From positions 1,364,001-1,428,000 of the forward strand of contig NZ_MVDI01000001.1 of the NCBI RefSeq assembly GCF_002939305.1: a stretch of DNA of 64,000 nucleotides, in the 5' to 3' direction. Shown here one piece after another: positions 26,223-35,500 of this stretch. The notes below the pieces were generated by a model. That model ran no database searches, had not been told where the DNA came from, and saw only the letters and a list, made by a program, of their open reading frames with translations. Each line of letters starts with the position of its first letter. Within the stretch, counting starts at the first letter, position 1. The stretch comes from Chroococcidiopsis sp. TS-821. GTDB taxonomy: Bacteria > Cyanobacteriota > Cyanobacteriia > Cyanobacteriales > Chroococcidiopsidaceae. A program made the translations under genes and the position numbers.

Positions 26223-26918
26223 ATGTCTTTTAAAACGATTCTTGTCGCTGGTGCGAGTCGCGGCATTGGACTTGCGGTTGCAGACCATTTGATAGATCAG
26301 TGCGATCGCCTATTAACGGTGTCTCGGACAGTGGCTTCAGTCGGTGAATGGGTGCAGGCAGATTTGTCCGACTTGGCAGGGATAGAAACAGTGGCAAGGG
26401 CGGTTGGAAATGATTGCTTAGATGCTTTGCTCTACATGGGGGGAACTTGGGAAGCCTATGCGTTTACCAGCCAGTACACCTTTGAAGCGTGTTCTGATGA
26501 GGACATTGTTCGCGTGATTGCCGTCAATCTGGTTGCTCCAATTCGATTGGTGAAAGCGTTACTGCCTGCCCTGCGACGATCAGAGAATCCGAAAATCATT
26601 TTCATGGGGGCGCTCTCAGGTCGAGATAATTTCCCAGGGAGAGAAGTTGCCAATACTGCATCCAAGTTTGGGTTGCGGGGAGTGGTGCATGCCTTACGGG
26701 AAGAATTACGATCGCAGCAGATCGGTGTAACTGTGATTAACCCTGGCAATGTTGGCACACCTGAGGTTTTAGAAGAGCTTGCAGCAGCCAATCTGACGGG
26801 CGGTGAAGCAATTCCTCTCAGCGATATTCTTACTATCCTTGACTGTATTCTTTCCTTGTCACGCGCTACTTGTATTAAAGAGATCGATCTCCCTGCAATG
26901 TTAGGTGAAGGAGCTTAA
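26223..26918 (+). CDS. Short-chain dehydrogenase/reductase-like protein
   Basis: A 231-residue SDR from ATG 26223, preceded by GGAAG. The nucleotide-binding motif is VAGASRGIGLAV near residue 10. The structural segment ALLYMGGTWEAY replaces the usual NNAG. The position normally held by catalytic Tyr in YxxxK reads NTASK, so Tyr is Asn here (AAT instead of TAT, one base) while Lys remains. This may mean loss of activity or a different function. Its frame is in phase with the upstream GNAT remnant without an intervening stop. It shares the TetR-controlled promoter region. Confidence 0.75.
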   Translation: MSFKTILVAGASRGIGLAVADHLIDQCDRLLTVSRTVASVGEWVQADLSDLAGIETVARAVGNDCLDALLYMGGTWEAYAFTSQYTFEACSDEDIVRVIAVNLVAPIRLVKALLPALRRSENPKIIFMGALSGRDNFPGREVANTASKFGLRGVVHALREELRSQQIGVTVINPGNVGTPEVLEELAAANLTGGEAIPLSDILTILDCILSLSRATCIKEIDLPAMLGEGA

Positions 26919-26983
26919 TGAAGCTTCATGTTAGAGTTTGATACAATTTGCTTAGGATTTAGCCTTATGCGAGGCATTGGGAT

Positions 26984-27214
26984 ATGCGCTCAATTGAGCA
27001 ACTGACTGAGGAAATATTGGCTTTGCCTAGCGAGTTAAGAGCACTCTTGGCAGACAAGTTGGTGGAAAGCTTGGAGTTCGATACAGATCCAGCAATTCAG
27101 GCAGTTTGGATAACTGAAGCCAAGCGCCGAAGAGATGAGATGCGAAATGGTTCTATTCAATCAATTTCAGGCGAAGATGCCTTAGCTCAGGTCAGACGGC
27201 TGATTGAGCCATGA
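26984..27214 (+). CDS. Antitoxin of a type II addiction module
   Basis: A 76-residue protein that begins MRSIEQLTEEILALPSELRA and contains LLADKLVESLEFDTDPAIQA, the pattern of the 'addiction module component' (TIGR02574-like) antitoxins found upstream of RelE/ParE toxins. Its stop overlaps the toxin start as ATGA, typical coupling. Its position in an integron-like array fits the known tendency of such arrays to carry toxin-antitoxin pairs that stabilise them. Confidence 0.88.
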   Translation: MRSIEQLTEEILALPSELRALLADKLVESLEFDTDPAIQAVWITEAKRRRDEMRNGSIQSISGEDALAQVRRLIEP

Positions 27215-27501
27215 GGTATGTATTTCATCCTGAAGCACTGAACGAGTATGCCGAAGCAGTTCAACACTATACAAAACAGAGGACAGAGGTTGCTCAGGCG
27301 TTTATAAATGCCATTGAAGATACAGTCTACCGAATCCGGGAATCCCCAACTCGCTACGCTGTGATTGATGAGGATGTGCGACGGTGCATGGCGCGTAAGT
27401 TTCCCTATGGTGTTCTCTACACAATTGAGCAAGACTACATCCTGATTTTGGCGGTCATGCATTGTAGTCGTGAGCCTGGATACTGGAAAAGCCGCAAGTA
27501 G
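27211..27501 (+). CDS. RelE/ParE-superfamily toxin
   Basis: A 96-residue toxin-like protein: MRYVFHPEALNEYAEAVQHY, then AFINAIEDTVYRIRESPTRY and KFPYGVLYTIEQDYILILAV, ending HCSREPGYWKSRK. The strand order and the terminal 'H..R.P.YW..R' signature fit RelE/ParE toxins, which either cleave ribosome-bound mRNA or poison gyrase; the sequence alone does not decide which. It is translationally coupled to the antitoxin. Both genes look intact, unlike several neighbours, as expected if their loss is selected against. Confidence 0.88.
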   Translation: MRYVFHPEALNEYAEAVQHYTKQRTEVAQAFINAIEDTVYRIRESPTRYAVIDEDVRRCMARKFPYGVLYTIEQDYILILAVMHCSREPGYWKSRK

Positions 27502-27516
27502 CTGGAACTGCCAGCC

Positions 27517-27587
27517 GCCTAACACTGCGTTGGTGCGGACGGTACAAAGGTTATCTGTGGGAGTTCGAGGTTATCTGCGTTTAAAGC
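27517..27587 (+). other. Degenerate attC-like site 3 (left half clear)
   Basis: A left end CCGCCTAACACTGCGTTGGTGC starts 16 bp after the toxin stop, with a perfect R-type box GCCTAAC. The segment GGTTATCTGTGG is shared with the interior of site 1 (ATTATCTGTGG). No GTTAGGC follows; the best right-end candidate is GCGTTTAAAGC at 27577-27587, which pairs poorly. It is probably a decayed or half site. Confidence 0.45.
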
Positions 27588-27617
27588 TATGATACTGACT
27601 CATGGACAGGAGGTCGT

Positions 27618-28356
27618 ATGATACAGGAAGCTACGTTCTTCTCGCCAGCCATCATTGAAAATCTTGGATACTATGTTTATCTGCTGATTCATCCCGATAT
27701 AGATAAATACAGATAAGGTTTTCTATGTTGGAAAAGGTACGGGCAATCGCGTATTTGCTCATATTGAGGAAGCACTCAAGACTAACAAAACATCCGATAA
27801 ACTCGATACTATTCGAGATATTCTTCAACAAGGAAAAACTGTTAAATATAGCATTCATCGGCATGGCTTAACAGAAGGGGAAGCGTTTGAGGTTGAAGCT
27901 GCGCTCATTGATTTTATTGGTCTACCGGAAATCGCCAATATCATAAACGGAACTGATGTTGATCGAGGATCGATGCTTGTCGCTGATCTCTATGAGCGAT
28001 ACGATGCCCCAACGGTTTATATAAAGGAACCATCTGCCCTCATTATCATCAATCGTACCTATCGACGTAGCATGCCAGATAAACAGCTTTACGAAGTAAC
28101 CAGAGGTAATTGGATCGTCAGCAGTTACCGATGTAAGCGAGCAAAATATGCGCTTGCTGTATCGAATGGTATCGTAAGACAGGTGTACGAAATACACCGC
28201 TGGTTTCAAACAGACGAACGTATCAGAGATACAAATCGATTCCGATGGCGCTTTGACGGCATAGTTGCGGAAAACCTTCAGCATTACGTCGGCGGGAACG
28301 TTGCTCACTACATCAAGCCTGGGTCACAGAATCCGGTGAGGTACATCAACTGCTAA
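27618..28356 (+). pseudogene. GIY-YIG-like nuclease-fold gene with a frameshift
   Basis: ATG 27618 has a strong AGGAGGT 5 nt upstream. The first frame gives FFSPAIIENLGYYVYLLIHP and stops at a TAA near 27713. The next frame continues KVFYVGKGTGNRVFAHIEEA without interruption to 28356. Together YYVYLL...VFYVGKG form the GIY-YIG core. An apparent 10-bp insertion (ATAGATAAAT) at about 27696-27706, duplicating local sequence, causes the shift. The C-terminal part, VADLYERYDAPTVYIKEPSA through LQHYVGGNVAHYIKPGSQNP, is a conserved domain of this family of unknown role. Probably inactive, unless the insertion is an assembly error. Confidence 0.7.
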
Positions 28357-28361
28357 ATGCC

Positions 28362-28479
28362 GCACAACAAGGCGCTGCAGCGGACGCTCCTACGCCGGGC
28401 AAAGTTTGGTCTGCATAGGGCTGCTATGAGTCGTGTCATGAGTCATCTGCTTGGCTCTGGCGCGCCGCTGAGCTTAGAC
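28362..28479 (+). other. Degenerate attC-like site 4
   Basis: The left end GCACAACAAGGCGCTGCAGC starts 5 bp after the preceding stop. The right end reads GGCGCGCCGCTGAGCTTAGAC; its reverse complement gives GCT-CAGCGGCGCGC against left GCTGCAGCGGACGC, again with one extrahelical G. The core CTTAGAC differs from GTTRRRY at its first base. Length 118 bp. It marks the right limit of the array; the NmrA-like remnant begins 15 bp later. Confidence 0.6.
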
Positions 28480-28494
28480 GTGATGCTTCTTAGG

Positions 28495-29018
28495 CTACTG
28501 GCTAAAGCAGTTCTTAAAGTCCCCTGATGAGTAGCATTCAGCGTGACTGAGCAGCAAGATACAATGTAAGATCTGCTCTACATCTTCAGTGACTTTGGCT
28601 GCAAGTCCTAATCGTGCTGTGGTGTAAATGGCAATCATTATACAGCAATAAATGGAAGGCTTAAACCTCGTTGATACATCCTGATAAAAAACTGGAGAAT
28701 AGACGGGTTAGTATAAACAACTGATGTGCCAAGTACCTGGGCGAACAGATCCGCAACTTGATAGTAATCTAGTGCCTTATCTCCAGTTAGCGCATGTGCT
28801 TGGTTTTCATGACCATATTCAGTTAATGCTTTTACCACGACAGCAACAATATCGCGCACGTCTATAACGACATACTCGACTTGAGGAGTTAACGCATTAT
28901 CGATATTTTGTAAGTTCCGTACCGCAGCTTTGATGTAGTACCCTTCATCGTAAAATAAGCGTACAACTTCACGACCGACGTTTCCCGTTGCGCCTGTGAC
29001 TAAAATTGAACGATTCAT
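28495..29018 (-). pseudogene. NmrA-like NAD(P)-binding protein remnant
   Basis: ATG 29018 opens MNRSILVTGATGNVGREVVR, the dinucleotide-binding start of an NmrA/atypical SDR protein. The sequence jumps from PQVEYVV directly to IDVRDIVAVVVKALTEYGHE, which in relatives lies about 80-100 residues later, so the middle is deleted in frame. The first frame stops at 28638. A shifted frame then gives IAIYTTARLGLAAKVTEDVE and ends SSGDFKNCFSQ at 28495, the usual C-terminus. It overlaps the upstream membrane-protein gene by 4 bp. Deletion plus frameshift indicate a pseudogene. Confidence 0.75.
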
Positions 29019-29548
29019 TGTTGTTTGTACCAGTGGTGTAGATTTCTCATACTACGCACTGCTATCAATAGCAACATCAGGGCGATTAAGCCGCCAAGTT
29101 GAGGTGCATTCACTGCTAAGAAGACTAAGAAAATACACAAAGCATCTTGCAAAAAAGCAACCCATAAAGGAAAACCGCGTAAGCGATAAAACCAACCAGC
29201 TTGTACAAGTTGTAGAACCAAGGCGAGTAAGGCGCCCACAACACCAAGCAACCAACTAGGAAGTGTCGTGCCAACTGTTACACTCACAGCTAAAACTGCA
29301 CCAGCAACCGGACTCAATACGAGTTGAACTAATTGTAAAAGCCGCTGACTTAACCGTCGCTTACTTCCAACGAGTTCGATTAGGGAACCACTAATTAATA
29401 AACTTGCGATCGCAACTGAAGGAATATAAGCGAGAATTGCCAAGCCCAAAGAAAAATCATCATGCAAGATACCTACAATAAATAAGGGTACGGCAATACG
29501 CATACTAGCTGCCGCTGCCGCAGATAGTGCGGCTAAAAGTTCGAGCAT
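29015..29548 (-). CDS. DUF4126-like integral membrane protein
   Basis: A 177-residue hydrophobic protein with about five transmembrane segments. It begins MLELLAALSAAAAASMRIAV and contains GILHDDFSLGLAILAYIPSV and LVLSPVAGAVLAVSVTVG. The pattern of a short inner-membrane protein with a central 'P-x-A-G' segment resembles the DUF4126 family; function unknown. Its stop overlaps the start of the NmrA remnant (ATGA), so they were once one transcription unit. No enzyme motif is visible. Confidence 0.65.
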   Translation of the reverse strand: MLELLAALSAAAAASMRIAVPLFIVGILHDDFSLGLAILAYIPSVAIASLLISGSLIELVGSKRRLSQRLLQLVQLVLSPVAGAVLAVSVTVGTTLPSWLLGVVGALLALVLQLVQAGWFYRLRGFPLWVAFLQDALCIFLVFLAVNAPQLGGLIALMLLLIAVRSMRNLHHWYKQQ

Positions 29549-29687
29549 GAGGATAAACGCAGGTAGTAATTGGTCACTGATAACTGGTAATTGGTCGTCA
29601 AATAGCGATGTAGCTAAATGCTGATTGCCAAGTGCTAAAGGCTTTTCTATTACCCATTACCTATGACCTATGATCGTGCCCGCTGAC

Positions 29688-30983
29688 TTAAATATCAAGT
29701 CGTTGATAAATTTGCTCTAGGTGTTTCAAATGTTGCTGAGGATCGAAACATTTTTCGATTTCTTCTGGCGATAGCAATTGAGTTACCCGTGTATCGTTAG
29801 CGATTAAATGATGAAAGTCGCCTTGCGGTTGATTCCAAGCTTGATGTGCGCATGATTGCACAATAGCATAAGCCTCTTCACGACTCATTCCTTTGTCTAC
29901 GAGTGCGAGTAAAACCTTTTGGCTAAAAATGACTCCGCCATAACAATTCATATTCCGCTCCATATTTTGCGGATAGACGAGCAGATTTTGCACTAAATCA
30001 GTAATTTCTGTCAGCATAAAATGCGTCAAAATGCAAGCATCTGGTAAGATTACTCGTTCTACAGAGCTGTGCGAAATATCGCGTTCGTGCCATAATGCAA
30101 CATTCTCAAGTGCTGCGACAGCATGAGAGCGGATGATGCGTGCCATTCCGGTTAAACGCTCAGAACGAATCGGATTGCGCTTATGGGGCATTGCTGATGA
30201 GCCTTTTTGCCCTTTGGCAAAGAATTCTTCGACTTCTAAAACGTCTGTGCGTTGGAGATTGCGAATTTCTACGGCAAAGCGTTCGATGGACGCAGCTAGT
30301 AGGGCTAATTGTTGGACATAATCAGCATGAATATCGCGAGAAATCACTTGTGTGGATGCAGTGTCGGGTTTTAAGCCGAGTTTTGCACACGCGATCGCTT
30401 CTACTTGTGGGTCAATATTAGCGTATGTACCGACTGCACCTGAAATTTTCCCTACAGCAATATCTTGGCGTAACCGCGTCAGCCGTTGTTGATGGCGGAT
30501 AACTTCGGCAAGCCAGCCTGCGAGTTTAAAGCCAAAAGTTATCGGTTCAGCGTGAATTCCATGCGATCGCCCCACCATAATGGTATAGCGGTGTTTTCGC
30601 GCTTGAGTACGAATCGCGCCGATTAAATCTTGCACGCGCTGCAAAATGACATCAAGACTCGCCACAAGTTGTAATGCTAAAGCTGTATCTAAAACATCCG
30701 AACTCGTTAATCCTAGGTGAATGTAGCGCCCTGCATCACCTACATATTCGTTGACATTTGTCAAGAAAGCAATCACGTCGTGGCGAACTTCTGCTTCAAT
30801 TTCCAAAACGCGCTTTGGGTCAAATTTTGCCTTGGCTTTAATTTCTGCTACTGCATCGTTTGGAATATAACCCAGTTCGGCTTGTGCTTCACAAACCGCA
30901 AGCTCTACCTGCAACCAAGTCTTAAACTTATATGTTTCTGTCCACAATTCGCCCATTTCGGGCAGAGTATAACGCTCGATCAC
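29688..30983 (-). CDS. purB: Adenylosuccinate lyase
   Basis: Catalyses two steps of purine synthesis: SAICAR to AICAR plus fumarate, and adenylosuccinate to AMP plus fumarate. The 431-residue protein has the family signature GSSAMPHKRNPIRSE in its middle, including the flexible catalytic loop. It also has HLGLTSSDVLDTALALQL near residues 87-105 and VGRSHGIHAEPITFGFK with the conserved histidines. Length and N-terminus (MIERYTLPEMGELWTE) match the bacterial short PurB class. No operon partner is evident, and a 909-bp AT-rich region lies upstream. Confidence 0.96.
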   Translation of the reverse strand: MIERYTLPEMGELWTETYKFKTWLQVELAVCEAQAELGYIPNDAVAEIKAKAKFDPKRVLEIEAEVRHDVIAFLTNVNEYVGDAGRYIHLGLTSSDVLDTALALQLVASLDVILQRVQDLIGAIRTQARKHRYTIMVGRSHGIHAEPITFGFKLAGWLAEVIRHQQRLTRLRQDIAVGKISGAVGTYANIDPQVEAIACAKLGLKPDTASTQVISRDIHADYVQQLALLAASIERFAVEIRNLQRTDVLEVEEFFAKGQKGSSAMPHKRNPIRSERLTGMARIIRSHAVAALENVALWHERDISHSSVERVILPDACILTHFMLTEITDLVQNLLVYPQNMERNMNCYGGVIFSQKVLLALVDKGMSREEAYAIVQSCAHQAWNQPQGDFHHLIANDTRVTQLLSPEEIEKCFDPQQHLKHLEQIYQRLDI

Positions 30984-31892
30984 GCGTCCGCCACAATGAA
31001 TACAACCGTCATATTTTATCGTTTAAATCGCAAAGCTTGTCAGTGAATCTTGATTTAGTCATCAGCATCCATCCGCTTCAGGCAATTTGGTGGCGATATA
31101 TCAGCTTGAGAAGAAAAAGGCTGACATTTGCAATAATTAACGATATTTTCAACTGCAATTGCTCAGGAAAGTCAGAAGTTGAGTAGAATTTGCTTTTCGT
31201 TCACCTGAACTTACCTATTGCAGCATGCTGATAGAAAATCAAATCCTTTGCTAATAGCTCAAGTCGGATAAATCAAACTTACTTGACAAGAACTCTTTTT
31301 AGTCTATTTTTAGCAGATTTAAGATACAAGCTAATAAAATTAATTTCAAAATAAATTAAGGATAAGTACAAGCTCTGCTTTGGATATGTTTTCTTATTTT
31401 ATAGGTTAAGTCAAATTTTGATGAACTCATCAAAGAAAATTAATATACATTTTCAATTAGTTGAAAGAATAATAGTTATACGAAATTATATTCATGCTCT
31501 AGAAAATAGATTCGATTTCTATTAAAAAAAATACTACTGTTTAAGAAACGGATTGAGACAGGATAGCTACTTGCGTAGCAGCTCAGCAAACTGTAGAGAT
31601 ATATAAACTAGGTACTGCGTGATATTATTTATTCTTAGTAGTATATCGTTCTTCATCGAATTGATTCGTATTTATGCATTAGATAAAGGCGAAAGAAACA
31701 CAAATAACCACCAAATCATGCATAAACCACTCTTCTGGATAGGAGCAAGAATTCTATGAATACATTTTTTCTAATCTGCCGAAGTTAAATGATTTAGCGA
31801 CTAAACTGCAAAACAAGTCAAATGTAAAAAGAAAATAGATTAGGAAACTTGATAAAATAACCAATATCTTTAAAGAACAATGGAAGACATTT
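30984..31892. other. Long AT-rich intergenic region
   Basis: This 909-bp region between purB and the Uma2-type gene contains no ORF I can support. It has many short A/T runs and a small inverted repeat TAGCTACTTGCGTAGCAGCT around 31563-31582. The part next to purB should hold its promoter. No tRNA or known ncRNA was recognised; an unannotated small RNA cannot be excluded. Confidence 0.45.
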
Positions 31893-32447
31893 CTAAGTAA
31901 GTTCTGCTTCAGTAAAAATTTGTTGTGGTGTTAGCAATAACCCTGGTAGTAAGGGAGCGACAATTAGCTCGTTGTTAGTATACTGTTGTCTCAAATTGCC
32001 AGGAGAAAAAACTATAATACTTTGCGTTTCAGGCTCGACAATCCACACTTGGGAAACTCCAGCATTCATGTAGTCTTTTGCTTTTGTTTCTAACTCCTGA
32101 ACACTCTGATTAGGAGAGAGAATTTCAATAACAAGTTCAGGAGGAACTGGACAAGCTTCGTTGCGTCTCCAACTGGCAGGTAAGCGTTCGTAGGAAATAT
32201 AAGCTACATCAGGAACAGGAACCCAATCTTTACCTTGTCGTTGTAGAACAATTGCCCATTCGGAACCAACTCTACCTTTACCCTTACACCAATTCCGTAA
32301 CAGGATAATTAACGCGGTTTGGAGAGCCGAATGAAAGTATTTTGGCGACACTTTTGGGACTGCTTGACCATTTACCAACTCATAGATTACATCTCCTTCA
32401 GGTAGAGAGAAAAATTCTGCTAACGTAAGTGAATTTGTTTGGGTCAT
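31893..32447 (-). CDS. Uma2-family (DUF820) putative endonuclease
   Basis: A 184-residue protein from ATG 32447, which has GAGGT upstream; an ATG at 32483 would add 12 residues and start next to a terminator. Family features are LAEFFSLPEGDVIYELVNGQ, VPDVAYISYERLPASW and PPELVIEILSPNQSVQELET, where Asp, Glu and Lys form a PD-(D/E)xK-type active site. Then KAKDYMNAGVSQVWIVEPET. These proteins are numerous in cyanobacterial genomes; their nuclease activity is predicted from fold. Transcribed alone. Confidence 0.88.
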   Translation of the reverse strand: MTQTNSLTLAEFFSLPEGDVIYELVNGQAVPKVSPKYFHSALQTALIILLRNWCKGKGRVGSEWAIVLQRQGKDWVPVPDVAYISYERLPASWRRNEACPVPPELVIEILSPNQSVQELETKAKDYMNAGVSQVWIVEPETQSIIVFSPGNLRQQYTNNELIVAPLLPGLLLTPQQIFTEAELT

Positions 32448-32485
32448 ACGTGACCTCGATGCTTCGCTATATACGTTTAGCATAC

Positions 32486-32509
32486 AAAAAAGCCTCCCGT
32501 GAAGGAGGC
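32486..32509 (-). terminator. Rho-independent terminator of the long repeat-protein gene
   Basis: On the minus strand the stem GCCTCC (32509-32504) pairs with GGAGGC (32497-32492) around a six-base loop, directly followed by TTTTTT (32491-32486). It lies 38 bp after the stop of the 1067-residue gene. Confidence 0.88.
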
Positions 32510-32547
32510 GGTGTTTTCGCAGTGGAAACTTTCAAACGATTAGCAAT

Positions 32548-35500
32548 TTAGCCAATCAAACCTCGAATTCCGACAACAGCGATCGCACCAGCAATCGCAG
32601 ACGCAGCTAACGATGTTGCAGCAGCACTAAATAACCACCAAGCAGCACTTGCAGCAGCTTTCTTTGTGGCTTCGGCTTGCTTTTGAGCTTGCTGTTTTAC
32701 TAAAGCTAAACGACGTTGAACTTCTTCTTGAACCGCTTGCGCTCTTCGAAGTACGCTATTGCGGGCTTCTTCAACTTGATCGATAATGCGATTGGCATCG
32801 GCTTCTGAGATATCCTCGCGGGAACTCAAGACAGCAACTAATGTTTCGCGGTCAAATTGACTTAAGCGGTTCTGTAGTGCTTCAAATCCTGCTTGTGGAT
32901 CGTCAAACACTTTTTGGAAGTCGGCTTTGATACCTTCGTAGTTAAGCTCAGGACGTTCTAGCGAATTGAGATAATCCCGAATTTTACCGAATGCTCCATC
33001 AATCGTAGATTGCACCGTTTGTTGGACTTTTTGCACTTGCTCAACAAGTTGATTGCGGACAGATTCTATTTGATCTACAATTTGGTTTGCTTCTTCTTCG
33101 GAAATGTCTTCGCGTTGAGCTAATAAAGCAACGAGCGTTTCTCGGTCAAATTGCTGCAAGCGATCGCCAATATTGCCTAAACCGGCACGCGGATCGTTGA
33201 GCAATACCTGTAAATCGCGTTTAATGCCTTCGGGATTGAGTTCTTCTTTGTTGGTATTTTTGAGGTAGCTTTCTATACTCGCTCCAAAATCTTGCGCTTG
33301 CTTTTGCGCGCGGCTTGCTAAACGACGCGGTGCTTTGACAATGTTGCGGATACCTTCTTGTACTCTGTCAATTGCTTGATTAATTTGTTCTTCGCTCAAG
33401 TCTTCGCGTTGACTTAGCAATTTCACTAAGGTTTCGCGATCAAATTGCGAGAGGCGATCGCGTAATGCTAAAGCACCTTCTCGCGGATCGTCAAGTAATT
33501 TTGTCAAATCGCGCTGAATACCTTCAGGGTCAAGTTCTTCTAAATTGGTATTGCGTAGATATTCAGCAAGTTTTGCGGTTGTTTGCTCGTACTGTTCTTT
33601 GGCTTTCTCTGCGGCTTTTTGCGGTGCTTGTAGAATGCTCTTGCGTACCGATTCAATTTGATCAATTGTTTGATTAATTTGCTCTTCGCTTAAGTCACCG
33701 CGCTGCGACAGCAATTGTACGAGTGTATCGCGGTCAAACTGCGATAACCTCGCTCTTAATGCACTTAATCCGGCTTGCGGATCTTCTACAAGTTTTTGAA
33801 AATCCCGTTTGATTCCTTCTGGATTTAATTCTTCCTTGTTAGTATTGCGTAGGTAATCTTCAACTTTTTGCCGTACTTCATCAGCTTTGGCTTGCGCTTG
33901 TTCTTGTGCTTCTTTGGCGCTATTGAGAACTGCGTCGCGGGTGCTTTCGAGTTGACCTACGATATTATTTGCTTCTTCCTCGCTAATATCGTCGCGTTGT
34001 TTGAGCAGTTGTACTAAAGTATCGCGGTCAAATTGCTTGAGGCGATCGCTCAAAGCTTCAAATCCAGCTTCAGGATCTTCTAACAAGGTTTTGAACTCTT
34101 TCTCAATTCCTTCCGGATTGAGTTCTTCTTTACCTGTGGAACGTAAGTAATTCTCTACGCGCGATCGCAGATCTTGCGATTGTTCTTGTGACTCAGATTG
34201 TTGGACTGTATTGAGTACTTCTTGACGAATACTTTCTAGCTGTTCAGCAATATCATTAATTTGAGATTCGAGCAAATCTCCACGTTGTTGCAGCTTTTGT
34301 ACGACATAATCGCGATTAATTTGTTCTAACTCGCGGCGTACTTTTCCTGGTGCAGCTTCTGGGTCGTAAATAACATCTTTGAATTCTTGTTTAATTGTTT
34401 CGCGATTTAAATGCCATGCATAAGAATTCAGCAAGTAGTTATCTAAATCGCTACGAATTGGACTGAAGGCTTGAGGCGCTTTGTCTGCAACGTCACTGCC
34501 AGCTTCTTTTGCTTTGTCTGCAACATCACTGCCAGCTTCTTTTGCTTTGTCTGCAACGTCACTGCCAGCTTCTTTTGCTTTGTCTGCAACGTCACTGCCA
34601 GCTTCTTTTGCTTTGTCTATTGTTTGACCAATTACTTTCTGCAACTGTGCTGAAATGTTCTCGACATCGACATCTGATAAATCCGCTCTATCAACTAACT
34701 TGCTAATCAGAGTTTGCACCCCCGATTGCAGAACTTGACTCACTCCCCCACCTTGCTTACCTTGCGCCGAACTAACGAGTTGTTGCAGTGTACTTGCTAA
34801 ATCACTGGATTTTAGCTGTTCTGCAGTAGAGTTCTGTACTAAATCGAGTAATTGATTTTGCAGATTTTGATTGCCTTTTTGCTGACCGACAGTATTCTTC
34901 CAAACATTTTCTAGTTGATCGGCGATCGCGTTGATATCTTTTTTCGATAAATCCGTGCGACTACTTACTAAATCTACAAAGGTTTGGCGGTCAATATTCT
35001 TGAGTAAATCGCTATCTGCAATCGATTGTAAATCTGAATCTTTCAAAATCTTCTGAAACTGATTGCCAATTTCTTTGACGTCTAACTGCGGTAATTGCAA
35101 ATTTGACAGCGAACTTTGCAACGTTTTTTGAATTGCGCTAGGGTCAAATCCCGAAGTTAATTCTCGACGAACTGCGGCTGTGATTTCTTCAGCAGTCGAT
35201 ACAGCTTGATTTTTCGCTGCATTGGCACCAATTGCAGTAGCTGCAGTTCCCATGATTCCTTGCAATCCAGAAGTTGCCGTGCTTACGACTGAACCGATTA
35301 AAGAACCAACAGCTGTAGAACCAAGCCAAACGAGTAGTGAAAAGAAGGTTGCCCAGATGACAACGCCAATAATTGCACCGAGTGCAGAACTTTCAACTAA
35401 GCTCAACTTAACTGCCAGAAAACAAGCTACAAACAAGGCAACAGTAACTGTAACTAAAGTCCAAAGTCCTACTGCACCTCCTATTTTGCGCATCCCACCT

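Noticed and set aside
30932-31186. Plus-strand open frame overlapping the purB start
   Set aside because: Composition is unlike protein, half overlaps purB antisense and there is no ribosome-binding site.
34471-34706. Plus-strand frames with repeated NVTASFFCF-like units
   Set aside because: They are the antisense of the four 33-bp LEA-like repeats in the large minus-strand gene.
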